Both the position numbers and the translations under genes were made by a program. Under the pieces are notes generated by a model. That model saw nothing but the letters and a program-made list of their open reading frames with translations. It was not told the origin of the DNA and ran no database searches. A stretch of DNA of 64,000 nt. Source: Haemophilus parainfluenzae (GTDB taxonomy: Bacteria; Pseudomonadota; Gammaproteobacteria; Enterobacterales; Pasteurellaceae). Each line of letters begins with the position of its first letter. Positions within the stretch are counted from its first letter, which is position 1. The stretch spans positions 1,979,001-2,043,000 of the forward strand of contig NZ_UGHY01000002.1 of assembly GCF_900450995.1 (NCBI RefSeq), read 5' to 3'. This document shows positions 10,531 to 20,402 of the stretch, piece by piece.

Positions 10531-11883
10531 TTATTCAAATAAAGATTTGTGTAATGAACGAACAACATCATCTGCTTTGTCACTTTGCGCGAGCATACAA
10601 ATATTATTGGTGCTTGCTCCATAGCTAATCATGCGGATGTTATAGACTTCAAGGGTGTCAAAAATACGTTTTGCTACGCCAGAAGCGAGATGTAAGTCAT
10701 TGCCAATTAATGCGACAAGCGATAAGCCTGTATCGACTTTCACAGTGCAGTATTGACTTAATTCTTCTAATAATTCCGGAGAAAGTAATTCGACGCCAGA
10801 TGACGCTGAGCCAGTTTTATCTAAGGTTAATGCAATGCTTACCTCAGAGGTTGTGATCGTATCCACTGAAATTTTATATTTCGCTAAGATAGTGAATACA
10901 TTCGCCAGGAAGCCCTGTGCATGTAGCATACTGAGACTTGAAAGCGTTAGTAGGGTTTGATCGCGACGTAATGCAATTGCACGGAATGTTGGGCGAGGTT
11001 GCGGATCACGAGTAACCCAAGTACCGCCAGCTTCAGGTGCTTTACTTGAAGCTACATAAACCGGGATATTACTGCGCACAGCAGGAAGCAATGTTGCAGG
11101 GTGTAATACTTTCGCCCCAAAGGTTGCCATTTCAGCTGCTTCAGCAAAGCTCATTGTATCAATACGTTGTGCATTTGGTACGATACGTGGATCGGTCGTA
11201 TAAATTCCTGCTACATCCGTCCAAATTAAGACATCTTTTGCGTTTAATACTTCTGCTAAAAGTGCAGCAGAGTAGTCACTACCACCACGACCTAAAGTAG
11301 TCGTTTTACCGCCCGGTTCACGACCGATAAAACCTTGGGTGATGACTAATTCACCTCGGTCGATTAATGGTTTTAATAAGTTATCGCAATTTGTTTGGGT
11401 TTGAGCGTCATCTGGTGCCGCTTTACCAAAGTTATCATTAGTTGCCACTAAAGTACGCACATCGACCCAAGTTGCAGTGGTTTGTAATTCTCTTAATACC
11501 TCAATGAAAATTTGCGTTGACATCATTTCACCATGACTAATGAGTTCATCAGTTAAAGCAAGTGATGTTGCAAGGCTAGCTGCTTCAGAAAGTGCGGTAA
11601 TATTTTCTAAGTATTTTTCAATGACAGGGCGAACACGGCTGTCGTCTTTTAATTCATTTAAAATATTTTCTTGAATTTGGCGGACTTCACCAATTAATTT
11701 TGCGCGTTCTTCAGCTTCTACGCCATTGGCTAAGGCTACTAATAAGTTTGTGACACCAGCGGATGCAGAAAGTACCACAACGCGAGTATTAGGATCTGCA
11801 ATGACGATTTTGGCACAAGCTTGCATAGCTGAATAGTTGGCAACAGATGTACCGCCAAATTTTGCTACCGATAAATGAGACAT
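10531..11883 (-). CDS. lysC: Aspartate kinase III, lysine-sensitive type
   Basis: Phosphorylates aspartate, the entry step to lysine, threonine, methionine and diaminopimelate. The 450-residue, single-function form (no homoserine dehydrogenase domain) matches LysC. VAKFGGTSVA is at residues 6-15, the catalytic core runs to about 290, and two C-terminal ACT domains (about 310-450) bind the effector. The GGSDYSAAL motif near residue 200 is the aspartate/ATP site. I looked for a lysine riboswitch in the 165 bases upstream and did not see one. Confidence 0.95.
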   Translation of the reverse strand: MSHLSVAKFGGTSVANYSAMQACAKIVIADPNTRVVVLSASAGVTNLLVALANGVEAEERAKLIGEVRQIQENILNELKDDSRVRPVIEKYLENITALSEAASLATSLALTDELISHGEMMSTQIFIEVLRELQTTATWVDVRTLVATNDNFGKAAPDDAQTQTNCDNLLKPLIDRGELVITQGFIGREPGGKTTTLGRGGSDYSAALLAEVLNAKDVLIWTDVAGIYTTDPRIVPNAQRIDTMSFAEAAEMATFGAKVLHPATLLPAVRSNIPVYVASSKAPEAGGTWVTRDPQPRPTFRAIALRRDQTLLTLSSLSMLHAQGFLANVFTILAKYKISVDTITTSEVSIALTLDKTGSASSGVELLSPELLEELSQYCTVKVDTGLSLVALIGNDLHLASGVAKRIFDTLEVYNIRMISYGASTNNICMLAQSDKADDVVRSLHKSLFE

Positions 11884-12049
11884 AAGATAATCCTCTAAAA
11901 ATGAAAAGTAAGATGTTGTGTTTTATGATGGCTATTAGAAATAGCGATTTAAGTAAAAATTGTCAAATAAATATGATAAAAAATGGTATAAAAATCTTTT
12001 AAATTAGATCTTTTTTGATTAAACAGGGTAAAAATTAAAGAATCATTAA

Positions 12050-12772
12050 CTATTCAGCAGGCATAGGCAAGGGTTCTGGGGCGCCAAGAAAATAAGGTTT
12101 TACACCAATAATTAAGTCTAATACGGCTTTTACGCGAGCAAACATTTCGCGGACACGCGTTCCAAAATAAACTTTAGGCTGTTTCGCGGTGAAACAAATA
12201 GCATCAATATCGTAATGTTTCGCAATAAGCAGAGCTCGTTCACAATGGAATTTTTGACTGATGATCGTAAAGGAGGGAACTTGGAAGACTTTATTTGCTC
12301 GCACAACAGAATCTAAGGTGCGGAATCCTGCAAAATCTTTAAACATGACACTTTCAGACACACCCATTTTGCGGAGATCCAGAAACATGGTACGTGGCTC
12401 GTTATATTGAATCGTTCGGTTATCGCCACTTAGCAGTAAATAATCAACTTTATTTTGATCGATTAAGCTTTTTGATGCTTCTAAACGGTAGTCGTAATAT
12501 TTGTTGGTTTTACCTTTGGCTATATATTTTGATGTGCCCAATACTAATGCATAGTGACGATGTGGGAGCGTTTTAATGTCTTCATAAACGCGATCCTGTA
12601 CATAGAAACTCACAGCGCGATCAATGATGAAGCAACCAATCAACACAAATAACCCTAACCCCAAGGCGTAGCCAAGGAGTTTTTTCAGAGGAAGGCGTGA
12701 GGGCCATGAAAGTAAGGTCTTTTTTGACAGCATTTTAGATAGTTGCATATAGCTAACATACTGAAAAATCAA
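12050..12772 (-). CDS. sanA: SanA/YdcF-like DUF218 inner-membrane protein
   Basis: Inner-membrane protein linked in E. coli to vancomycin exclusion at high temperature and envelope barrier function. One membrane helix (LLGYALGLGLFVLIGCFII, about residues 33-52) is followed by a periplasmic DUF218 domain beginning YALVLGTSKYIAKGK and containing LLSGDNRT and FTIISQKFHCERAL. Total length is 240 residues, near the enteric SanA (239). The true start may be an internal Met (residues 9 or 14) because no clear ribosome site decides it. A second DUF218 protein, more like ElyC, lies at 48.8 kb. Confidence 0.88.
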   Translation of the reverse strand: MIFQYVSYMQLSKMLSKKTLLSWPSRLPLKKLLGYALGLGLFVLIGCFIIDRAVSFYVQDRVYEDIKTLPHRHYALVLGTSKYIAKGKTNKYYDYRLEASKSLIDQNKVDYLLLSGDNRTIQYNEPRTMFLDLRKMGVSESVMFKDFAGFRTLDSVVRANKVFQVPSFTIISQKFHCERALLIAKHYDIDAICFTAKQPKVYFGTRVREMFARVKAVLDLIIGVKPYFLGAPEPLPMPAE

Positions 12773-12819
12773 AATAATTTCAAGTGTAATTTGGTTATCA
12801 AATTAACAAGGAAATATTT

Positions 12820-12835
12820 AGACGTCTAAACGTCT
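12820..12835. promoter_or_regulatory. Two tandem MetJ boxes before metX
   Basis: AGACGTCT (12820-12827, exact consensus) is followed directly by AAACGTCT (12828-12835, one mismatch). MetJ binds tandem 8-bp boxes with S-adenosylmethionine as corepressor. A -35-like TTGACA starts at 12844 and GATAAT at 12866, 16 bases apart, so the operator abuts the promoter. Confidence 0.85.
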
Positions 12836-12843
12836 AAAATTTC

Positions 12844-12871
12844 TTGACAAAAAATATGAGCTGTTGATAAT
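12844..12871 (+). promoter_or_regulatory. Probable metX promoter
   Basis: TTGACA at 12844-12849 and GATAAT at 12866-12871 with a 16-base spacer, 35 bases before the metX ATG and just downstream of the MetJ boxes. Confidence 0.65.
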
Positions 12872-12905
12872 TGGTAAATCATTAACGTAAAAGGTTATCA
12901 TTTTA

Positions 12906-13991
12906 ATGGCTGTGCAAAATGTCGTGCTTTTTCAAGACAATCCCCTCCAATTAACATTGGGTGGACAGCTTTCGCCTATTAATGTCGCGTATCAAACTTA
13001 CGGGACTTTAAATGCAGATAAAAGTAATGTTGTATTAATTTGTCATGCTTTAACGGGAGATGCAGAACCTTATTTTGATGAACCTAATAAAAATGGTTGG
13101 TGGCAAAATTTTATGGGTGATGGCCTCGCATTTGATACATCTAAATACTTTTTTATTTGTTCAAATGTATTGGGCGGGTGTAAAGGGACGACGGGACCAA
13201 GCTCAATTAATCCCACTACGGGAAAGCCTTATGGTAGCCAGTTCCCGAATATTATTGTTCAAGATATTATCAAAGTACAAAAAGCTTTACTTGACTATCT
13301 CGGCATTAGGCATTTGAAAGCGATAGTAGGTGGTTCTTTTGGTGGTATGCAAGCGACACAATGGGCAATTGATTACCCAGATTTTATGGATAACATTGTG
13401 AATCTTTGCTCTTCGATTTTTTTCAGTGCAGAAGCCATTGGGTTTAATCATGTGATGCGTCAGGCTGTTATTAATGACCCCAATTTTAATAATGGTGATT
13501 ATTATGAAGGGGCTCCACCTAATCAAGGACTTTCTATTGCTCGTATGTTGGGAATGTTAACCTATCGGACTGATGTACAGTTAGCTAAGGCATTTGGGCG
13601 AGCGACTAAATCTGAAGGACAATTTTGGGGTGATCACTTTCAAGTGGAATCCTATTTGAGCTATCAAGGTAAAAAATTCTTAGAGCGTTTTGATGCTAAC
13701 ACCTATTTGCATTTATTGCGTGCTCTCGATCTGTATGATCCTAGTGTAGGGTATACAGATGTAAAAGAAGCCTTATCTCGAATTAAAGCTTGCTATACAT
13801 TAGTTTCGGTGACGACAGATCAACTATTTAAATCCATTGATTTACATAAAAGTAAACAGCTTTTAGAACAAGCAGGTGTGGATTTAAGATTTTATGAATT
13901 CCCATCGGATTATGGTCACGATGCCTTTTTGGTGGATTATACGGCGTTTGAAAATAAAATTAGAAGTGGATTAGAAGGCGAGTCTGAATAA
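12906..13991 (+). CDS. metX: Homoserine O-acetyltransferase
   Basis: Transfers acetyl from acetyl-CoA to homoserine, the first committed step of methionine synthesis in organisms that use the acetyl rather than succinyl route. The 361-residue alpha/beta-hydrolase fold shows CHALTGDAE near residue 48 and the nucleophile elbow GGSFGGMQ with Ser at about residue 144. The Asp lies in TTDQLFKS and the His in [10 protein letters not shown] near the C-terminus. Tandem MetJ boxes upstream agree with the assignment. A perfect hairpin terminator shared with the convergent nitroreductase follows. Succinyl specificity of a MetX-fold enzyme cannot be excluded from sequence alone. Confidence 0.95.
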   Translation: MAVQNVVLFQDNPLQLTLGGQLSPINVAYQTYGTLNADKSNVVLICHALTGDAEPYFDEPNKNGWWQNFMGDGLAFDTSKYFFICSNVLGGCKGTTGPSSINPTTGKPYGSQFPNIIVQDIIKVQKALLDYLGIRHLKAIVGGSFGGMQATQWAIDYPDFMDNIVNLCSSIFFSAEAIGFNHVMRQAVINDPNFNNGDYYEGAPPNQGLSIARMLGMLTYRTDVQLAKAFGRATKSEGQFWGDHFQVESYLSYQGKKFLERFDANTYLHLLRALDLYDPSVGYTDVKEALSRIKACYTLVSVTTDQLFKSIDLHKSKQLLEQAGVDLRFYEFPSDYGHDAFLVDYTAFENKIRSGLEGESE

Positions 13992-14000
13992 GAACAATAG

Positions 14001-14026
14001 AAAAGGCGGAAATTTCCGCCTTTTTT
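14001..14026. terminator. Bidirectional terminator between metX and the nitroreductase
   Basis: AAAAGGCGGAAA and TTTCCGCCTTTT are perfectly complementary, with As on the left and Ts on the right, so it can serve both convergent genes. Confidence 0.88.
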
Positions 14027-14036
14027 GATTTTTTCT

Positions 14037-14591
14037 TTATAGATGGCTCACGAAACGTGATAAATCTTTTGGTTTACAGTCTCTTTCTAATTTTTCAGCC
14101 GCTGTACCAATTTGTAATAAGGCAATAATCTTATCATTTTTACCACAGTCAAATGCTTCACGTAATTCACGCCCCTCAACGAGAGGACCAGTTGCCCAAA
14201 AACTTTCAAAACCAAGTGCATTACCCGCAAGTTGAATTGCATAAGTAGCCGCACCCGCAGTAAGCATTTGTTCCCAACCCGGTACTTTTTTCACTTCATG
14301 ATTAATTTTAGCAATCACCGCAATGACCATCGGCGCACGGCGTGCAAAATTTTCTGCTTTTTTTAATCGTTCTTCACCTAAATTAAATTCAGTCACAGCT
14401 GCTTTGAGCAAGCTTTCCAATTTACTTAAACCTGTGCCTTGAATTACCACGAAATGATAAGGTTCAAGTTTACCATGATCAGGGGCATGTAAAGCTGCTT
14501 GAAACATTTGTTCTAATTGCACTTGGCTAGGTGCTGGAGCCGTTAATTTTTTATTTGATTTGCGTTGTGTTAAAAGGGTTAATGCATCCAT
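14037..14591 (-). CDS. ydjA: Nitroreductase family protein, YdjA-like
   Basis: Small FMN-dependent nitroreductase-fold protein of 184 residues, the size of E. coli YdjA. The N-terminal TQRKSNKKLTAPAPS, then QAALHAPDHGKLEPYHFVVI (FMN-binding) and the C-terminal ALLQIGTAAE are recognisable; in YdjA-type enzymes PDHG replaces the usual PS motif. Substrate unknown. The gene is monocistronic; its end shares the metX terminator. Confidence 0.85.
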   Translation of the reverse strand: MDALTLLTQRKSNKKLTAPAPSQVQLEQMFQAALHAPDHGKLEPYHFVVIQGTGLSKLESLLKAAVTEFNLGEERLKKAENFARRAPMVIAVIAKINHEVKKVPGWEQMLTAGAATYAIQLAGNALGFESFWATGPLVEGRELREAFDCGKNDKIIALLQIGTAAEKLERDCKPKDLSRFVSHL

Positions 14592-14701
14592 AGTATTTTC
14601 CTTCTTCTAGTTAAGTGCGGTTGATTATAACATAGTTTTTCATAGGACTTTATGATAGGCTACGCACAATTTTTATTTTTGTTTTAAAGGTTTAATTTCG
14701 A

Positions 14702-16564
14702 ATGAATGTCATCTTAAGCGTATTGAAATTTTGTTGTAAAGCACTCAATTTTATCCGAAATCTTGTGATGAATTTTGTGTTCTTACTGTTTGTTTTAGCG
14801 TTGATTGTGCTTGCCAGCCTTTTTAGTGATGGTAAGAAAAACCAAGTTTTATCGGGCGATCAAGGCGCATTATATTTAAATTTAACAGGCTATCTTGCAG
14901 ATAACACGGAAGATATGCTGAGTTGGCAAGAGGAATTTCAACGTTTAAATAATGAAAAAGTCTCTTATAAATATTCCACTTTTGATGTGGTGCAAAGTAT
15001 TTTATCTGCGAAAGATGATGAACGTATTCGTGGTTTAGTATTGAATTTAAATGATTTTGAAGGGGGCGATCTTCCATCATTAGAGTATGTAGGAAAAGCG
15101 ATTCAAAGTTTCAAAGAGTCAGAAAAGCCGGTTATTGCTTATGCCGACAATTACACGCAGGCACAATATTTCCTTGCGAGTTTTGCGGATGACATTTATC
15201 TCAATCTGATTGGGCAAGTCGGTATTCAAGGTTTGCGTCAGGAAAATCTTTACTTTAAATCCATGCTCGAAAAACTTGAAATTACACCGCATATTTTCCG
15301 TGTAGGGACTTATAAGTCCGCGGTAGAACCGTTCTTGCGTGATGATATGTCGCCAGAAGCAAAAGCGAATATGCAAAAATGGCTTGGTGGTATGTGGCAA
15401 AACTATATGCAAACATTAATGGTTAATCGTCATATTACTGCCAATGATGTATTACCGAATGCTCAAAAATACATTAGTGATTTAAAAGCGTTAAAAGGTG
15501 ATGAAATGGCTTACGTGAAGAAACGTCAGTTAGTGACACAGTTTGCGACTAGATTGGATTTAGATAAAAAATTGACCGCACTTTTCGGTCAAGGTGAAGA
15601 GGGTAAAGCCAAATTAGTCGATTTTGAAGATTATTTATCTGATTTAGGCGATCGTTTCTCTGTTGATCCAAATGAAAAAAATATTGTTGCGGTAGTGAAT
15701 GTCGAAGGGACAATTATTGATGGTGAAAGTGATGAAGAATCTGCAGGTGGCGATACTATTGCGAAGTTATTAAGACAGGCCTACGATAACGAGAAAGTGA
15801 AGGCTGTTGTTCTCCGTGTTAACTCACCGGGTGGCAGTGCCTTTGCCTCTGAAATTATTCGCCAGGAAACTGAAAATCTTCAAAAAGCAGGCAAACCTGT
15901 TGTAGTATCAATGGGGGGCATGGCAGCTTCTGGTGGTTATTGGATTTCTTCAACTGCCGACTATATCGTGGCTGATAAAAATACGATTACAGGCTCAATC
16001 GGGATTTTTGCACTATTCCCAACCTTTGAAAATACAATCAAAAAAATGGGAATGAGTACCGATGGCGTAGCGACAACAGATATCGCAGAAACGTCAGCGT
16101 TGAGTCCATTGAGTAAAAATACTCAGGATATTTACCAACTTAGTATTGAAAATGGTTATGATCGTTTCTTAGATGTGGTAAGCCGTGGGCGTCAATTATC
16201 AAAAGATAAAGTGGATAAAATTGCTCAAGGCCAAGTTTGGTTAGGACAAGATGCACAGAAAAACGGCTTAGTCGACGAATTAGGTGATATTGATATAGCC
16301 ATTGATAAAGTGGTCGCGCTAGTCAATCAACATCCTGATAAATACATGGATAATTTTAGTGTGCAATGGTTGGTTGATGAAGATAATAGCTTCTTAGCTA
16401 AATTAGATCGCAAGCTTAAACAAAAAGGCCAAGCGTTACTGACAAATTGGTTAGGATTGCCACAGGAAGTTCATCAAGTGAAAAAACAACTGAATGTATT
16501 GACTAAATTTAATGATCCAAAAGGGCAGTATTTATATTGTTTAAATTGTGGTTCGGTTAAGTAA
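14702..16564 (+). CDS. sppA: Signal peptide peptidase SppA, 67 kDa type
   Basis: Membrane-anchored serine protease that degrades cleaved signal peptides. The 620-residue length matches the long, tandem-domain form. One N-terminal membrane helix (about residues 19-42) is followed by two ClpP-like domains. The catalytic Lys is in RVGTYKSAVEPF (about residue 205) and the Ser in MAASGGYW (about residue 410), the arrangement known for E. coli SppA. VNSPGGSAFASE near 378 is the oxyanion region. The last residues (YLYCLNCGSVK) contain two cysteines of unknown role. It stands alone. Confidence 0.96.
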   Translation: MNVILSVLKFCCKALNFIRNLVMNFVFLLFVLALIVLASLFSDGKKNQVLSGDQGALYLNLTGYLADNTEDMLSWQEEFQRLNNEKVSYKYSTFDVVQSILSAKDDERIRGLVLNLNDFEGGDLPSLEYVGKAIQSFKESEKPVIAYADNYTQAQYFLASFADDIYLNLIGQVGIQGLRQENLYFKSMLEKLEITPHIFRVGTYKSAVEPFLRDDMSPEAKANMQKWLGGMWQNYMQTLMVNRHITANDVLPNAQKYISDLKALKGDEMAYVKKRQLVTQFATRLDLDKKLTALFGQGEEGKAKLVDFEDYLSDLGDRFSVDPNEKNIVAVVNVEGTIIDGESDEESAGGDTIAKLLRQAYDNEKVKAVVLRVNSPGGSAFASEIIRQETENLQKAGKPVVVSMGGMAASGGYWISSTADYIVADKNTITGSIGIFALFPTFENTIKKMGMSTDGVATTDIAETSALSPLSKNTQDIYQLSIENGYDRFLDVVSRGRQLSKDKVDKIAQGQVWLGQDAQKNGLVDELGDIDIAIDKVVALVNQHPDKYMDNFSVQWLVDEDNSFLAKLDRKLKQKGQALLTNWLGLPQEVHQVKKQLNVLTKFNDPKGQYLYCLNCGSVK

Positions 16565-16576
16565 AACAATAAAATG

Positions 16577-16613
16577 TAAAAAGGGCAGAATATAATTTCC
16601 GCCCTTATTTTTT
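16577..16613. terminator. Terminator between sppA and the BASS transporter
   Basis: AAGGGC(A)GAA pairs with TTC(C)GCCCTT, then TATTTTTTT. It separates two convergent genes. Confidence 0.75.
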
Positions 16614-16625
16614 TGCCCAAATCGC

Positions 16626-17558
16626 TTATTTTTCATTTTTGATATTGGAGAAAATATTTGCCAAAATTGGACCTGATACATTGTGCCAGAAACTAAATAA
16701 AGCACTTGGTACCGCTGCAATTGGGTTGAAATGTGCGGCAGCCAGTGCGGCTCCTAAACCTGAGTTTTGCATACCCACTTCAATTGCCACCGCTTTGCTA
16801 TCTGCAGTATTAAGTCTAAATAATTTCGCTGCAAAGTAACCAATTAAATAGCCTAAGCAGTTATGTAAAACCACTACGCTGAAAATTAATAGGCCTGATT
16901 CTACGATTTTATCTTTACTTACTGCTACTACCGCTGCAAGGATTAAGACGATAGAGATAACAGAGACTAATGGCATAGTTTGGCTTGCTCGCTCCACTTG
17001 TTTTTTGAAGAGCGCGCGAACAACCAAACCTAAGAAAATGGGGAACAATACCATTTTTAGTACAGACATAAACATCGCACCCGCATTAATATCTAACCAT
17101 TGACTTGCTAACACATAGAAAATAGCAGGCGTTAATAATGGTGAAAGTAATGTTGAAATTGTTGTACATGCGACAGAAAGTGCTGTGTTACCTCTCGCTA
17201 AGTAAGTCATTACGTTTGATGACGTTCCCCCCGGGCAAGCTCCCACAAGAATGACCCCGACCGCTAAATCAGCAGGCAAATCAAAGGCTTTGGCTAATCC
17301 AAATGCAATAGCAGGCATAATGATAAATTGACCCGCTACACCAATAAATACAGATTTAGGATGTTTAGCCACTTCACTGAAATCAGCAAAAGTTAAGGTA
17401 ATCCCCATACCAAACATCACTAAACCTAAAAGGTAAGGAATGTAGGGGGCAAAAATTTTAAATTGTGTAGGGAAGAGAAAGGCGAGAAGAGCAAAAACAA
17501 TCGCCCATAGTGCGAAAGTTTTGCTCACAAAGTTAGTGAGTTTTAATAACGCTTGCAT
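16626..17558 (-). CDS. Bile acid:sodium symporter (BASS) family transporter
   Basis: Inner-membrane secondary transporter of 310 residues with about nine to ten hydrophobic helices. Family features include [11 protein letters not shown] near residue 51, [20 protein letters not shown] near residues 110-130 (the conserved unwound crossover region) and [14 protein letters not shown] near 260. BASS proteins carry bile salts, pantoate or other organic anions with Na+; the substrate cannot be told here. It lies downstream of sapF on the same strand, where H. influenzae is reported to have sapZ, but a 95-bp gap suggests a separate transcript. Confidence 0.88.
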   Translation of the reverse strand: MQALLKLTNFVSKTFALWAIVFALLAFLFPTQFKIFAPYIPYLLGLVMFGMGITLTFADFSEVAKHPKSVFIGVAGQFIIMPAIAFGLAKAFDLPADLAVGVILVGACPGGTSSNVMTYLARGNTALSVACTTISTLLSPLLTPAIFYVLASQWLDINAGAMFMSVLKMVLFPIFLGLVVRALFKKQVERASQTMPLVSVISIVLILAAVVAVSKDKIVESGLLIFSVVVLHNCLGYLIGYFAAKLFRLNTADSKAVAIEVGMQNSGLGAALAAAHFNPIAAVPSALFSFWHNVSGPILANIFSNIKNEK

Positions 17559-17653
17559 AGTTGCTTTCCTATTTTGTTAAAAAGAATGAAAAGAGCCGTC
17601 AATTTTAAAGACGTTTTTTTGAGATGTCTATGCCTAACTTGTTTGACAGTGAA

Positions 17654-18457
17654 TTAGGAAGTGGTGGTTTGCCAAGCATTTTCATCAAGCAATTGACCAA
17701 AATGGCTTTCTACAAGAAGGCGAGTAATATTGTTTTGAGGATTGGTGAAAATCTCTCTTGGTGTACCTGATTCGATAATTTCACCTTCATCCATAACTAG
17801 CACCTGATCCGCAATATGTTTGATAATCCCTAAATTTTGTCCAACATAAATATAGGAAATACCTAAATGTTCTTGCAAATCTAAAATTAGATTAAGCAAT
17901 TGAATACGCACAGAGGCATCTAAGGCACTCAATGCATCATCAATAATAATGATCTCAGGTTGAAGAATCAGTGCACGAGCTAAGGCGATCCGTTGTTTTT
18001 GACTGACCGAAAGATGTTTGATTTTCAGATTCGTGTAATCAGGATAAAGCCCTACCAGCGAAAGTGTTTCAAAGATCTTTTCATTACGAGCCTCCTCATC
18101 CCAATCGGTAATTAATCGCAGTGGTGCATCTAAGGCTTGTCCAATATTTAGACGCGGATTAAACGCTGAATTAGCATCTTGGAAAACCATTCTGATGTGC
18201 TGCGCACGATAGTGAAAATCTTCAAATTGTAACGGTAAATCATTAAATAAGATTTTTCCCGAAGTTGGGAGAGTAATCCCTGCAATCATTTTAACTAAGG
18301 TCGATTTACCTGAGCCATTTTTCCCGATAATTGCAAGCGTTTCTTTACGGTTAAGCGTAAAGCTGACGTCTTTTACCGAATAAAACTGCTCGGAGCCAAA
18401 AAGCTTGGCTGGTTCATCAAAGGTTTTACTGAGATTTTCCACTTTTAATAATGGCAT
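17654..18457 (-). CDS. sapF: Peptide ABC transporter ATP-binding protein SapF
   Basis: Cytoplasmic ATPase of the Sap (sensitivity to antimicrobial peptides) importer, which in Haemophilus is tied to antimicrobial-peptide resistance and haem uptake. The 267 residues carry Walker [15 protein letters not shown] (near 41), a degenerate signature [14 protein letters not shown] and Walker [13 protein letters not shown] (near 170). The start overlaps the sapD stop by one base (TAATG), so translation is coupled. Last gene of the sapABCDF operon here. Confidence 0.95.
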   Translation of the reverse strand: MPLLKVENLSKTFDEPAKLFGSEQFYSVKDVSFTLNRKETLAIIGKNGSGKSTLVKMIAGITLPTSGKILFNDLPLQFEDFHYRAQHIRMVFQDANSAFNPRLNIGQALDAPLRLITDWDEEARNEKIFETLSLVGLYPDYTNLKIKHLSVSQKQRIALARALILQPEIIIIDDALSALDASVRIQLLNLILDLQEHLGISYIYVGQNLGIIKHIADQVLVMDEGEIIESGTPREIFTNPQNNITRLLVESHFGQLLDENAWQTTTS

Positions 18458-19511
18458 TATTCGTTTCCTTTTGATTCAGTATTAAGCGTAAGCGGTGAAG
18501 TTGCAATTTTATCTTTAAACTGCCGTTCTCGGAGATTAATCGGATGATGGCAGGAAAACTCATGCTGTTTAATGCGATATCGGCTTGGTTTTTGAATACA
18601 TTCACGCTGAGCAAAAGGACAACGTGGCCCTAAACGACAACCAATAGGCATTTGTTCTAAAATTGGCACAGTGCCTTCTAGAGTCCCTAATTTGCTTTTA
18701 AAACCTAGGGACGACTAAAATCCGGCACAGAATAAAGCAATGCTTGCGTATAAGGATGATGGGGCATTTCTAATATTTGGTCAGTCGGACCAGACTCGGT
18801 ATTTTGCCCACAATAAAGGACGGAAATGCTATCACACCATTCGCTGACACTTTTAAGATCATTACTGGCTAATAAAATTGTCATACCTTGGTTTTGATTC
18901 ATACTTGAAAGCAAGCGGAAAATTTGCAAGGCTGTGATAGATTCCAAAGAATTAGTGGGCTCATCCGCAATTAATAGGCGTGGTTGATTCGCCACTGCCA
19001 CGGCGATCATCACTTTTTGCCCTTCACCTTCAGTGAGATCATCTGGATAACTTGCCATAATATCTTTGTGGTCTTTAATCCCTACACGGTGTAGTAATTC
19101 AATTGCGCGACGTTTTTTCCAACCAAACCATTGCCACCAACGGCCTTTAAAGGTCCAGTTTGGAATACTTTGGATCAGCTGTTTACCAATTTTTCGACTT
19201 GGATCGAGGCTGCTTAATGGATTTTGGAAGATCATTGAAATTTCTTTTCCAACGATTTTTCGGCGTTGATTAGGTGTCAGTTTTAGTAATTCAACATCAT
19301 TAAAACGAAAACGGTCAGCGGTGACAATCCAGTTTTCTTTGATGGAATTACTGATCACTTTAGCGATTAAACTTTTACCGGAGCCTGATTCACCGACAAG
19401 CCCTAGAATTTCCCCTTCATTAAGCGAAAGATTGACGCTGTCCACAATTTTTATGCGGCCGTTTGTTGTTTGAATTTCAATATTAAGATTGCGAATATCT
19501 AACAGCGCCAT
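18457..19511 (-). pseudogene. sapD: Peptide ABC transporter ATP-binding protein SapD, frameshifted
   Basis: The first 268 residues (19511 down to 18705) give a full ABC domain: Walker [16 protein letters not shown], signature [13 protein letters not shown] and Walker [13 protein letters not shown]. They stop at TAG just after YSVPDFSRP. The neighbouring frame continues without a gap as [12 protein letters not shown], then the usual C-terminal oligopeptide/dipeptide-ABC cysteine region (CRLGPRCPFAQREC ... HEFSCH), ending at 18457. Restoring one C in CGTCCCTAG (18705-18713) would rejoin them to about 350 residues, the normal size. So sapD is broken by a one-base loss, or this is a sequencing error. 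A -1 slip at the site would also restore the frame. sapB, sapC and sapF around it are intact. Confidence 0.85.
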
Positions 19512-19514
19512 GGG

Positions 19515-20402
19515 TTACTCGTAATATTTATTGATTGCTTGACACAATCCGTTAGTAAAAATAATGCTTAATAAAATGGTAAAAATAATAGCAAAACCAG
19601 GTAATAAAACAGTCCAAGGCGCAAGATAAATTAACTCCAGTGAGTCTTTTATCATTGCCCCCCATTCTGGCATAGGGCGTTGCGCACCAAGAGAAATAAA
19701 ACTTAGTGCTGTGATATCTAAAATTGCGACCACAAATGCGCGAGCGATTTCTTGCGTATAGATGGCACTAATATTCGGCAAAATTGTGGTTTTTAATAGC
19801 TCCCAGTTTGAAATCCCATCTAATCTTAGTAAGAGAACATAGTCTTTCTTCAGCTCTTGTTGAATGGCTTGATAAATGGCATGCACAAAATACGGCAAAA
19901 TGGCCAGTAGGGTAGCAAACATCGCATTCATTAAGCTTGGTTCCATTAACGTGGAAATAATAATGGCAATCAGCAAAATAGGAATCGATAAAAAAGCATC
20001 AAAAAAATGGCCTAAAAAACGCGCTTTAATCCCGTCAGACATACCCGCAAGAATACCTAGTGCGCCCCCAATAATTGCCACAGCGATAACCACCAAAAGG
20101 GATGAACCAAGAGTGTATTGTGTCCCCATGATTAATCGACTGAGTACATCTCGACCAAGATCATCCGTACCAAAGAAAAAGGCGATACGACCTTTTTCTA
20201 CCCAAGATGGTGGCATTAATTCTTCTCCTACAAACTCCATGCTTTCACTATAAGGCATGATTAGCTTCGGGAAAAGAGCGACCAAAATCAGGATAAAAAA
20301 TAAGTAGAAACTAAATAATGCCACACGATTTTGGCGGAAAAGCAACCAAATTTGCAAGAGGGAGGTGCTTTCACGAAATTTATCAGGTTCTCTATCTTGC
20401 AT
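19515..20402 (-). CDS. sapC: Peptide ABC transporter permease SapC
   Basis: Second inner-membrane permease of the Sap transporter, 295 residues. An N-terminal helix (VALFSFYLFFILILVALF) is followed by FFFGTDDLGRDVLSRLIMGT, the DppC/OppC-type N-terminal motif, and then the binding-protein-dependent transport domain. Several further helices end near YLAPWTVLLPGFAIIFTILLSI. It overlaps sapB by 11 bases and lies 3 bases from sapD, so the operon is tightly packed. Confidence 0.94.
   Translation of the reverse strand: MQDREPDKFRESTSLLQIWLLFRQNRVALFSFYLFFILILVALFPKLIMPYSESMEFVGEELMPPSWVEKGRIAFFFGTDDLGRDVLSRLIMGTQYTLGSSLLVVIAVAIIGGALGILAGMSDGIKARFLGHFFDAFLSIPILLIAIIISTLMEPSLMNAMFATLLAILPYFVHAIYQAIQQELKKDYVLLLRLDGISNWELLKTTILPNISAIYTQEIARAFVVAILDITALSFISLGAQRPMPEWGAMIKDSLELIYLAPWTVLLPGFAIIFTILLSIIFTNGLCQAINKYYE

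Noticed and set aside
11884..12049. Possible lysine riboswitch before lysC
   Set aside because: The upstream stretch is short, A/T-rich and shows none of the conserved helices of the L box.
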